Positions 54,378 through 64,000 of a stretch of 64,000 bases of DNA are shown here, piece by piece. Source of the stretch: Isochrysis galbana (taxonomy: Eukaryota; Haptophyta; Isochrysidales; Isochrysidaceae); assembly GCA_018136815.1 (NCBI GenBank), contig CM030938.1:3201289-3265288 (forward strand), given 5' to 3'. The notes beneath the pieces were generated by a model. That model made no database searches and had not been told where the DNA came from. It saw only the letters and a list, made by a program, of their open reading frames with translations. The position numbers and the translations under genes were made by a program. The stretch's first letter is position 1. The number at the start of each line of letters is the position of its first letter.

Positions 54378-54872
54378 CCTGAAATTCGGTATTTTTCGAA
54401 AATTTCAAATTATTTTTATTTTTCGCCGGAGGACCCCCATTTTCCATTTTTTCTGATCCATCCTACCGGGACCCATAGGGAGATTATTTGTATTAATGCC
54501 CCTTCATTCACCCTTATCCTTATCCATTTTCATATTGCATATTGTAGCTGTGTGCTGTGTAGCTGTAGCTGGTAGCTGATCCCTGGATCCCTGGTGCCCT
54601 CCGCACCCCCATAGTCCATAGTGAGTGACCGGGCTACGAGAAAGGCAGCGGGCGTAGCTGCGAGACATCTATTTCAGGGCCGCGCGCGCGGTGTGATTGG
54701 TTAAGACGGTTTTTTCCCGCCTGGCTACCCACTACCCATCACGGGTCACGGGTTGTGGGGTCTCCGCTACCGACAGAGGCACGGTCCCGCAATACTAAGG
54801 GGTATACCACCATAACAAGAAAACTCCCACCACCTGAGTAGAGAAGAGTAGACAAACGATGTCATGATTTCC
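54378..54872. other. AT-rich spacer
   Basis: TTTTTATTTTTCGCC near 54411 and AGCTGTAGCTGGTAGCTG near 54556. No gene is supported. Confidence 0.4.
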
Positions 54873-54877
54873 CTCGG

Positions 54878-55063
54878 TGTTTGGCCCTAACCCAGGAGGG
54901 CCCAGTGAGTGATAGCAATATCGTGTAGACCATTGGAAACATCATGATGTTAGCGCGCTCGCGAGACAACAAACGGTGCTCCGACGACGTTCCCCTACTC
55001 CCCCCTCTCCTCACTGGGAGTAGATCTCACACCTATACAACAAAACCACGCCAAGGTCAAACA
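54878..55063 (-). repeat. 3' LTR of the copia element
   Basis: 186 bp, nearly identical to 57305-57489. Confidence 0.9.
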
Positions 55064-55377
55064 CTCCCCCACACTCGCCTTTGCACATATTTATCCTCAC
55101 CTATCTGTAGACGCGCATCAACAATCACAGTCATGTCACCAATCTTCGAGACAGGCACACGGCGGCCATCACCAATGATGATAAAAGTTTGAGGATCGTC
55201 ATCGGTGACTCGGTCAAGCTCAAGTTCGTTGGAGATGCAGTGTTTGGTAGCACCACAATCTATGATGAAATCTAATTTCTTAGGTGTGGGTGAATGAGAA
55301 ATGAAGGCCGTATGTGTGTTGGGTGGATGAAGTTGTTCAGGGTGGAGCTTGAGCTTGAGGAAGAGCGAGACGAGCAC
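55057..55377 (-). CDS. Copia protease-like stretch
   Basis: The frame contains LDFIIDCGATKHCIS, the aspartic protease signature of Ty1/copia elements (usually D-S-G-A), then FIIIGDGRRVPV. It lies between the zinc knuckle region and the 3' LTR in element order. A fossil part, not a host gene. Confidence 0.7.
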   Translation of the reverse strand: MLVSLFLKLKLHPEQLHPPNTHTAFISHSPTPKKLDFIIDCGATKHCISNELELDRVTDDDPQTFIIIGDGRRVPVSKIGDMTVIVDARLQIGEDKYVQRRVWGSV

Positions 55378-55756
55378 GACCCAAATGTGACGGAGTTGAT
55401 TCCAGAAAGCGTTGAGCGATGATGGATTTTGAGGCTTAGACGGATGTTTCAGCGAAGTGCGAAGCGAGAAAGCGGTGTCGTCAACAATGTCATTCCATTC
55501 TTCTTCGGCGGTGAAGTTGGCGGTCTCTGTGTGTAAGTTTTCGCCCTCGCAACGTGGTGATTTGTCGGTGGTGTCAGCTGCGTTCGTATCGTCAGATAAC
55601 GAATACGCTGATGAGTTTCTCCCTCTACCTCCTTTATTAAGGGCGGAATGTTTGCCTTTACCGCGGTTTCCCTTGGTGCGGGAGCCAGCGTGGGATTGCA
55701 GCGCAGCTATCCAGTCGTGTATGGTGACGGAGTGGTCAGCAGAGGTCGGACAAACG

Positions 55757-56587
55757 TTAGCTTGATGGCCAGATCCCTGACAGCGATAGCACCTGGCCGC
55801 TTTTAATTAATGCTTGGGAAGCACTTAATAGCGCCCGTTGTGTCTGGTTGGCAGGCGGAGTTGATTTTGCTACGAGAGCTGAGTCGTTTGTATAGGACGC
55901 GTCCGGACGGACCCCACCACCTGTTGCGCGCCTACCACTTTCTTTGGGAATAGTGATGGCGCCCTGGTTGAATTTGATCCTCCATAGTGGTTGTAGGTCT
56001 GCTTTTAGCTTTAGGATGTCTCGCTGATTATCCGTCCAAAACTTGCGTTTTGAAGGCGCTGCGGCTATTTCTTCTTGGCAACTGTGAGCTAAGGACTCTG
56101 AGATATCAGGTGTGATGCATGAGAGTACCTTAATCACAAGTTGATCTTTGGATTTTTGCTGATTTGAAGGGCGTTTAGCGTTCAAGCTATGGAGGTGGGT
56201 GACCAAATAAGATATTGTTGAATGCTCGTTGATTCCCACCGTCAGAAGTGAGACATTGTCCCATTGGGAATCGTGTTCCATGAGGGTTAGGTCATCTACT
56301 TCTTGGTGACATTGGTCGTATAGGAGTTGATACGCTTTGGCTCCGTCGTGAGGGGCTTGTGATGTCAGCATCTCTCGGAGATCAGAATTAGAGATGTGCT
56401 CCATGAGATAGGAGAAGAGTATGCGCTTCCTTTTGGTGTGGTCCACTAGTTGCTGCCTAGCTCCGGCTCTCACGGTTCCATCAGCGTTATAGAATTGATT
56501 ACATAGATAGGAATTCCTCCAAAGATTGACCGATCTGTATCCGGGTTTTGCTCTAAGTATCCACCAACATCTAGACCTAGCATGCAA
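55757..56587 (-). CDS. Copia gag-like stretch
   Basis: Open for 276 codons. Its pattern SYLMEHISNSDLREML, AYQLLYDQCHQEVDDL and LVTHLHSLNAKRPS fits the helical gag of Ty1/copia elements, which lies before the zinc knuckle and protease. A further gag-like frame lies towards the 5' LTR (56470-57729 region). Fossil. Confidence 0.65.
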   Translation of the reverse strand: MHARSRCWWILRAKPGYRSVNLWRNSYLCNQFYNADGTVRAGARQQLVDHTKRKRILFSYLMEHISNSDLREMLTSQAPHDGAKAYQLLYDQCHQEVDDLTLMEHDSQWDNVSLLTVGINEHSTISYLVTHLHSLNAKRPSNQQKSKDQLVIKVLSCITPDISESLAHSCQEEIAAAPSKRKFWTDNQRDILKLKADLQPLWRIKFNQGAITIPKESGRRATGGGVRPDASYTNDSALVAKSTPPANQTQRALLSASQALIKSGQVLSLSGIWPSS

Positions 56588-57304
56588 GTGGTTAGGTCAG
56601 CATCTCCAATGTAGTCCCTCGAGAAGGCATTGCCAAAGTCTCGGCTGAACACCTCGAAAGGGCGGCCCGGAGTGCCGTCGAACGGTCGGCAGCGATATTT
56701 GCGTGAGTCGAAATCTTCCAAGTTGTTCTCTCCCATCATGAAGACATACTCAAGCTGTTGATCTTGTTGTTGAGATTGTTGTGGCTGTGTGGCTGTTGGG
56801 GGCTGAGTAGTGGTCGGTGAACAAATGTCCGGGTGATGATGGTGCTTCAGGGCCTGCACAAGCGCCGCAAGATTGATACGACGTATTGAGATGTCCATGT
56901 TGTTGGCATGCTCAGCGGTGTACACGGTGTGCGGACACCCGACCCACTGAGCCGCGAGGGGGACTTTCGTCGCTGCAATGCGTACGTGCGCTATGAATTG
57001 CAGAGATTCCTGGTTTCCATCACCGTGTACCAGAGAATGTTTCAGGATGGTTTGGAACTCTGGTTCCGAGAATTCGACGCGGCTTCCGCGCGCCGAAGAT
57101 GGCAGTGCTCGTCGGGCTCCTTGCAGAGCGTGGGGCCCGATGTCCGCTCCCTTGAGCGGGGTCCGTGGCTGAAACAACTCCTTCAACATGAAAGGTTGTT
57201 CGGTTTCTGTCCTTGATCCAACCTTGTGTTGGGTGTAGACGTCTTGGGAGCGTGCTCCTGTTCGCGTGCGCAGAAGGCACGAACTCCTCTCGGCCGGGGT
57301 ACCA

Positions 57305-57489
57305 TGTTTGGCCCTAACCCAGGAGGGCCCAGTGAGTGATAGCAATATCGTGTAGACCATTGGAAACATCATGATGTTAGCGCGCTCGCGAGACAACAAA
57401 CGGTGCTCCGACGACGTTCCCCTACTCCCCCTCTCCTCACTGGGAGTAGATCTCACACCTATACAACAAAACCACGCCAAGGTCAAACA
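57305..57489 (-). repeat. 5' LTR of the copia element
   Basis: 185 bp, nearly identical to 54878-55063. Confidence 0.9.
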
Positions 57490-57494
57490 CTCGG

Positions 57495-57733
57495 CCTCTA
57501 GTGTGATTACCGAACACCCCCCTTTCCCTCCCTTTCCCCCCCTTTCCCCTCTTTCCCCCCTTCCCCCCCCCTTTCCCCTCTTTCCCCCCTTCCCCCCCCC
57601 CCCCCCCCCCGCGCGCACGCGGCCAAGGCGGGAGCCGCGCGCGGAGGAGAGCTGAGCGAGCCGAGCCTGCTCGCGCCCCCTTCCCTCCTCTTCCCCCTCT
57701 CCCCCGCCCCTCCCTCGTCCCCGTCCCACACAG

Positions 57734-57772
<39 letters not shown>

Positions 57773-57888
57773 CGAGAGAGAGAGGGAGGGAGGGAGGGAG
57801 GGAGGGAGGAAGGGAGGGAGAGAAGAGGAGGGCAGGTGGTCCAAGTCTAGCCTTCCCCACCCCAACCCATCCTCCCTCTACCGCCCTC
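57495..57888. other. Low-complexity leader and promoter region of the XRN1-type gene
   Basis: C-rich CCCTTTCC repeats at 57515-57595, a C run at 57592-57610, (GA)n at 57734-57783 and (GGGA)n at 57784-57830, then about 55 bp to the ATG. Similar GA tracts precede the myosin ATG. Confidence 0.75.
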
Positions 57889-60800
57889 ATGGGTGTGCCC
57901 CTCCTCTACCGCTGGCTGAGCGAGCGATATCCGCTCATCAACCGCTCGGCCACTTCGCTCCCGCACGCCGAGATCGACAACCTGTACGTCGACGCCAACG
58001 GGATCCTGCATAACTGCACGCATGGCGCCTCGAAGCCACCGGACAAGCCTGACGGCACGCCGCCCACAGAGGCTGACATGATGATAGCTATCTGCTCGTA
58101 CCTCGACTCGCTCGTTCAAATGGTCCGTCCGGCCAGGCTCCTCTACATTGCGATCGACGGCGTCGCGCCGAGGGCCAAGATGAATCAGCAGCGGCAGCGT
58201 CGATTCCGTGTCGAGCGCGAGCGCGAGCGGGCGGCCGAGATAGCTGCAGCTGACGCGGACGCCAAGCGACAAAAGGTTGAGGCGGCCGGTTTGCAAGAGC
58301 AACTGGCGCCATCCACCTCATCTAATGGCAATGAGAGCGCTGTCGCGCCGGCGGAAAAAGACCAGCCAGCTGCCGAAACCGTCCCCGCACCTGAAACTCC
58401 TTCGCCTGCATCAACCGCGGCTGACGCCGAGCCCCAAGCTGCTGCGACGACAACGTTCGATTCAAACTGCATCACACCTGGCACTGAGTTCATGTCCCGC
58501 TGTGCCGAGGTACACGGCATCCAGCCCATTTTCATGTCCAACACGGCGAGAGCATGGGCCTAGCTGGTTGCCCTGTGATGGAGAGTGGGGGAGGACCACA
58601 ACTTGATCAGTCACCACAATTGTGGCCTCAGGTGCTGGCCTACTACATCCGGCACAAGCTGCAGACGGATGAAGTCTGGCGAAGCTTGCGGGTGATACTC
58701 TCTGCTGCGGACGCTCCTGGGGAGGGTGAGTTACCGCATCGCGGAGCCGCCGCCGCGGCTGGCTGGGTGCGCAACGGCACAGAACCCGTTCGGCAGCTCG
58801 TTAGATTCGCATCACCGGTTGGACCATGACTGAACCTGACGCTCCTCTCTCGTCTCGCATTGGCAGGCGAGCACAAGATAGCCGAGCACATCCGCTCTGC
58901 ACGTGAGCTGCCCCGTCGCCATTGTGTATACGGGCTCGACGCCGACCTCATCATGCTCGCACTCGCCACGCACGCGCCCACCATTTGCATTCTTCGCGAG
59001 AAAGTGGTCTTTCGCAAGGCCTCTGCCGATGACCGACGCAAGGTGTGTGCCGCGCGAGCAACTTGCCATTGCCCTCGCACCTTCGGCGAGCAAGCTGAGT
59101 CCATGAATACCGATCGCAGGTCTCTCTTGCCGCAACAGGCGACTTCATCGTCCTATACTCCACCCTCTTGCGGCGCTATCTTGACCTCGAGTTTAGCGCT
59201 CTGGCGCTACCATTCGCGTACTCGCTCGAGCGAGTCATCGACGACCTCGTTCTCATCTCCTTCCTCGTCGGCAACGACTTCCTACCCCACCCGCCCGGGC
59301 TACAGATTGAAAACAACGGTCTCGACCGTCTCTTTGGCGCCTATAAGAAGCTGCTGCCTCTACTCAACGGCTACCTGGTTGAGAGACGCCAGCCGGTGGC
59401 CACCCGGTTAGGCAGGCTGCTCGCCGAAGTGGCGACGGCCGAGCTCAACTTCCTCGTCGAAAACCCGGACGCAGCTCGTTCAGCATCTGAGGGCGCCCGG
59501 GACGAGGCGCCAGACGGGACCTTGCTTGACGCGCCCTCCGCCGAAGTCGAGGTGGATGACGGTGGTGCGCGAGAGGAGATGCGCGCTAAGGAGCAGGCGG
59601 AGGAGAATGCCATAATGGCGCTTGCTGCTGCAGCAGCGGTGGAGGGGGGGGGCAGCTGTACTGTACCGAGGTCCGCGCTGTCATCTGGCTCGACCATAGA
59701 GGTGCACCCAGAGGTCGGGCCCGCAGTCGCTCCATGGAAAGCGCCCGGCGGCTTTTCCTTCGCTAAGGTGCTGAAGGGGGAACGACTGGCGAGCAGGTTG
59801 AGTGGCGATAAGCCTAAGTCAGGCGCAAACGCGGCAGATGCTGGCGAGACGGCAGCCTTTGGAGTCTCTGCGGCAAGTGGCACGCTAGATGGCGCAAGCT
59901 CCATGCTGAAGGGCATGCTAGGCTTGGCCCCTGCGGCAACTACCCCAGATAACCGCGAAGTGCAGACAGCCTTGACCGCGACTGTCCCCGGGCGTGTCGC
60001 TGGCGAAAACAATGAGGCTCGGCTGGCAGCGGCTGCAGCGGAGTTGGACCGCCAGCGCGCCTCTGCACTCACTAGCGCCGCACTGGAGGGGCTCGCGGAA
60101 GAGGAACGCGACGTTGCCCTCGGCGAACGCATTTACGCAGTCATCCAGCATCTTGATGACACCCAGGTAACAGTCAACATCGGCTGGGCGAACTTGCATC
60201 GCATGGTACTCTCAAGCCACCGCTTCCCATGCCCACCCTACTTGACCCCCTTTCACTTTGGAATGTGTTCCTCACCTTTGCAGGCTGGAAAGATGACCGG
60301 CATGCTTCTAGAGATGGAGGATGCCGAGCTCATAGAGCTCCTCGCACCACCCGACGTGGGTTTGGGCGCACAAGCCTTCCTCGACAAGGTTGAGGAGGCT
60401 AGGGAGGTCTTGGCTGCGTATGATGCTGCGCAAGCGATTGCTGCTAAGATAGATGCCACGCATGGCGAACATGGTTCCTCTCCCCCGCCTTCACCTCCGT
60501 CGTCGCCTCCTCCTTCTACGTGGCACCACCCTGCTATCAGTGGGCCTAACGCATCCGCCATGCCGCCCTCACCTCCACCCTCACCTCCTAGAGACTCCAC
60601 TTCGCCGTGGGGTGCTCCTACGACCGTCGGTGATCAAGAAGCCTTCCCGAGTCTCCCAGGGGCCAGAGGCGGTGGAGGTGGGCGCGGCCGTGGTCGAGGC
60701 CGGAGTGCAGGCGGCCGCGGTGGTGGATGTGGCGCGATGCCCGTCCCCTCATCGGCTCCTCCCAGCAAAGTAGCCTCTTCTGCCGCGAAAGGCGCCGGCA

Positions 60801-63800
60801 AGGGCCCGGCACGGAGCGGAATTAATTTTCCAGTGCCCCCACAGCACATCGCCTCGCCCCCTCTGCACATGGATCCGGGCGTGCTGGGCCATGGAATGGC
60901 TGTACCCATCCCGCCTCCAGTGGATGCCGCATCGGAGGCTCTACGGCGTCTGCTGAATGTAAGCGCCCCCCCCGCTACCGGCGGCGTTGTGGCACCCAAA
61001 CAGCAGGGGATCCACGCTGGCTTCTCAACTGGGTTCGAGATATCAAGCACTCGTGGTGCCTCTAATATGATCATCGATGCACACGGCCAGCCCGAACCGC
61101 AGTCTCGCGCCGTTATCCACCCGCCGCTGCCGCCGCCGCCGCCTTCTTCGATGTTGACGATGCCACCACCGCTCATGTACGCACCTCCGTTGAATATGTA
61201 CACAGAGCCACCCGCGCCTGAAGCGGTGCAGATGCCCGTAAGACCATCTCTGCCGACCATGCCACACACACGCGTGAGTAGTGTCAAGGCCTCATCTGAT
61301 CCCTCCGTGCATTCGACGCCTGCAGCAGTACCTGTGCCGGCACCGGCCACAGCGCCGGCGTCGGAAGCAGCAGCCGCGGCCGCTGAGTTCGCAGCAGCAG
61401 CCCTCAACAAGAAGGAAGGACTAAGCGCCGAAGAAGACGCCGAGCGTGTTGCGGCGCTCATGGAGCTTCATATGCGCGCGTTGCCGCCCACAGAGGCGGC
61501 GGCTCATCGCGCTTACTACGCATCGCGCATTCCGTTGCAGGGCGAGTCCCTAAACGGTTCGCCTCCGACGGCTTTCGAGGGTAAAGTCCTCGCGGCTTTC
61601 GTCGCGCGGTGGTGCGAGGAACTGCTACGCGGCCTACGCTGGTCGCTCACCTACTATCTCGACGGCGTCCCATCATGGTCGTGGTTTTTCCCCTACCACC
61701 ACTCTCCACTCCTGGTTGATGTGGCTGCTCTCCTTTATGTGGCACCCAACATGCCCGCTTTGAAGGAGGCGTGGCCGTCCTCGCGCCCGTTGCGCCCCTT
61801 TGAGCAACTCCTCACGGTCCTTCCTCGTTCTTCCGCGCCGCTGCTTCCTTCACCCCACGCAGCTCTGCTGACGACGCTCTGTGACCCAAAGTCCAACCAC
61901 CCCCTCCATAAGTTCTATCCACGTGAGTACTATATCGAGAAGGACGCGAAGGGGCGAGCATGGCGCGATGTTGCTCTCCTCCCTTTCCTCGACGTGCCAG
62001 CACTTTTGAAAGAGGTGGCGGCACTACCGCCTGCACCCGAAGCCGACATTCCACGAAATGCTCACGGCCTCGCCCATGCATTTGCCTATGACGCCATGCA
62101 GCGCGCAGATGTACGGGCCCCATCGGCTTTGAACGGCAGGATGCCCGCCCTGCGACGAGCGCAATCGGTCACGCTACGCATCACGGGCGCGCCACCACGT
62201 GGCCATGCACGTGTGTCGGACGACGCCGCTATCGTGCCGGCGCTTTTGCCTCGAGGCTGGCCCGAATTGTCGATGCGCGTGCCTTTTTCCATGACGCTGC
62301 GTGAGGAACACGTCGTGCTGGAGGCCATGTCCTCGATTGCTCGCGGGAAATCTTGGATCATCGAACTCCCTGGGGCCCACCAGCTTGGTATGGGCCTAGG
62401 CCTCACACGAGCTGTTGAGGGCGTTAGCGCTGATGTGGCGGCGATCGCACGTCGGCTTCTGCTCGGGGAAGCGCGTGGGCGCGTCTTCGTAGATTGGCCG
62501 TACTGCAATGCTGCCAAGGCCGTATCCGTCGCTTCCGTTGGCGGACGATGGTGGCTAGACAGGCGGGGCGAGTCTGTCCAGCACTGCGACATTCATCCGG
62601 GCGAATGGCGACGGCTCAAGGAGGAGCTGAGTCATAACACGCTCAGCCACCGTGCGATTGACGTCGGCGGGATTGCTATAGTGGTATATGTCCTACCCCT
62701 AGCGGGATACACCCTCAGCGTCAAAGACAACTCTCTGGTTGAGCGCTGGGCAAATTCCCCTCTTCCCGTGCCGGCTCAACTTGTGCTGCCCGAGTGGGGA
62801 CGCGCGCAGGCGCCCCCATTACGCACATCGCGTCGCATGGGGCTGAGAAGGCTGGTGCCATCGAGGCAAGTCATCGTCATTGACGGCGAACACTATGGAC
62901 TTGTTGGCACCGTAGTGTCGGCTCCGGTGACACCGGCCGCTCAAGCGGCAGCGGCAGCAGAAGCGGTCACTGCAGCGAAGAAGGCCTCGTTGGCTCAAGC
63001 CATCGCTCACGCGGAGGCTGCGGCAGCAGCCGGGCGTGCTCTAAGCGTCGAGTCTACTGCGCAATCCTCGTCGTGGGAGTGTTTGCATTGTACTCTCGTG
63101 AACGACGGGAGTGCGCCTGTATGTGCTGCGTGCGAGACGCCGCGAGAGAGCGAGGGCTCACAAACGCCCCCTTCGGACAACTCGCAAATGTCTTCGACGA
63201 GCAAGCAAAACAACTCTCAGTTCGAGGTGATTGATCGTGCCAATAATGCTAGAGAACTCGCCCAAGCGGCCACTGCGGCCGCCATTGCTGCCTCACGCGT
63301 GAGTGTATGTCTTCGCCGTCGGCCACCGCTTCCAGCTCTGCCGATGGTGATCCCTGAACGCGGCCAGTCCGAGCGAGAGCTTGCACAACGGCTCAATGTA
63401 CATACAAGTGTCGTCGCGCGTCTGTCGGGGTCAGTGTCTGTCATTGATGCCTCCGGGAAGCAAATCGAGATCGGCCTCGGCATCAAGTCCCGCCGCAAGC
63501 GCCTGGTAGCTGTGGGGTGGTGCCGTCTTCGTCCTGCGGTCGGTGGTATGGACGAGGTCTGGGAGTATCTCGGCATAGCGGAGAAGACGCTCCGCGAATA
63601 CCAGCAAGAGTATCCAAGTGTCTTCTCGATGCTACAGGTGAGCAAGCGCCGCCATTGTGCGATAAACGCACTCGCCCTGCCCGCTGGATCCGACCGGCGC
63701 ATCAATGCGCACGATAGGCTCTGCAAGCCATTACAAGCCTGTGACAGTCTCCTTTCCATTTGCACCCATCCTGCTCTTTCCACGTTAGGCCCGTCCTCGT

Positions 63801-64000
63801 GGGGAAAACTACAGCATCGATGAAGCCTTCCCCCAAGCAGACGACTCATACGGGTGGGGACCGACCGCGAGCTCACTCAATTCCCAAGTCAGAGCCGACG
63901 CCGAGTTGTCCAACCCGCTGTCTGCCTCCTCAAGGCTGCTTTCGTTGGTCGCTTGGCTTGACGCCACAGGTTCCAGGGTTGCCCAGCTCGTTCCTGCCGA
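57889..64000 (+). CDS. XRN1: XRN1-type 5'-3' exoribonuclease with RanBP2-type zinc finger (partial at the right edge)
   Basis: Exons 57889-58509, 58632-58725, 58867-59042, 59120-60205, 60284-63637 and 63789 onward, all with GT-AG introns in matching phase. The 78-bp intron at 60206-60283 is inferred and is also open. It starts [18 protein letters not shown], as XRN proteins do, and the catalytic core is complete: [84 protein letters not shown] low-complexity block (~370-950) of Pro-, Ala- and RG-rich sequence interrupts the usual spacing. Conserved XRN1 parts then resume ([39 protein letters not shown]). Near ~1590 a RanBP2-type finger, [20 protein letters not shown], is present. XRN1 degrades decapped mRNA in the cytoplasm. 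The protein exceeds 1,800 residues and runs off the window. Confidence 0.92.

Larger units (their letters stand above)
54878..57489 (-). mobile_element. Compact Ty1/copia-type element with LTRs and target-site duplication
   Basis: A 2.6-kb LTR element on the minus strand. LTRs of 186 and 185 bp (54878-55063, 57305-57489) begin TGTTT and end AAACA, and differ by about one base in a C run, so the insertion is recent. Next to the 5' LTR (minus sense) is TGGTACCCCGGCC, a likely tRNA primer-binding site, and next to the 3' LTR is GTGTGGGGGAG, a likely polypurine tract. Parts recognised: a copia-type gag, a CCHC-like zinc knuckle (CYRCQGSGHQANVC) and an aspartic protease-like stretch. Integrase, RT and RNase H were not recognised. 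The copy is internally reduced and broken in a few places, so it is non-autonomous. Confidence 0.85.
54873..57494. repeat. 5-bp target-site duplication of the copia element
   Basis: CTCGG lies immediately left of the element (54873-54877) and immediately right of it (57490-57494). This is the length expected of Ty1/copia integration. Confidence 0.85.

Noticed and set aside
58510-58563. End of the first XRN1 frame (residues after MSRCAE) taken as a protein C-terminus
   Set aside because: The XRN1 core continues at 58632 after a GT-AG intron, so this tail is intron sequence.
60206-60283. Stretch read as coding within the XRN1-type frame
   Set aside because: It has GT and AG ends, a pyrimidine-rich 3' part and breaks conserved sequence, so I treat it as a 78-bp intron even though it stays open.

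Overview
This is a 64 kb piece of a GC-rich, intron-bearing nuclear genome from a single-celled eukaryote. I think it is an alga with flagella and a secondary plastid, with a haptophyte the best guess, but the sequence does not prove this. The clues are short GT-AG introns and one apparent GC-AG intron in host genes, genes for centrin and a long coiled-coil protein of possible ciliary type, a bacterial-type tRNA adenosine deaminase with a targeting-like presequence, and a heavy load of retroelements. A run of 100 N (23990-24089) shows it is an assembled scaffold. I recognised no rRNA or tRNA gene and no CRISPR array.

Layout. 1-1805: 3' end and LTR of a Ty3/gypsy element on the + strand. 1806-4310: scraps of a hAT DNA transposon and probably of a LINE. 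4471-7791 (-): a two-exon gene for a 1,057-residue coiled-coil protein. 7792-9698: spacer, a 161-bp tandem repeat and a gypsy RNase H scrap. 9699-32022 (-): two copies of one large gypsy family, one of them with a LINE (21925-23985) lying in its LTR, and the assembly gap between them. 31836-32650: unknown sequence joined to the second copy. 32846-33490 (-): TadA-like deaminase. 33917-34099: a MITE-like element. 34288-36031 (+): membrane protein with FN3 and CS domains. 36032-39989: spacer with small repeats and a LINE scrap. 39990-41165 (-): NudC-like protein in three exons. 42284-44026 (-): METTL16-like RNA methyltransferase. 45013-45798 (-): centrin in three exons. 48712-53009 (+): unconventional myosin in five exons. 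54146-54377: foldback element. 54878-57489 (-): compact, young Ty1/copia element with target-site duplication. 57889-64000 (+): XRN1-type 5'-3' exoribonuclease, running off the end.

The host genes are independent transcription units on both strands and not one pathway, though two touch RNA metabolism (METTL16, XRN1), one tRNA editing (TadA), and several the cytoskeleton or its chaperones (centrin, myosin, NudC, the coiled-coil protein).

The most striking observation is in the gypsy family. Its very long polyprotein carries, upstream of the aspartic protease, a domain of about 200 residues that reads like a bacteriophage-type cytosine DNA methyltransferase, with the PPC and EN motifs kept in both copies. 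This looks like a methyltransferase captured by an LTR retrotransposon.
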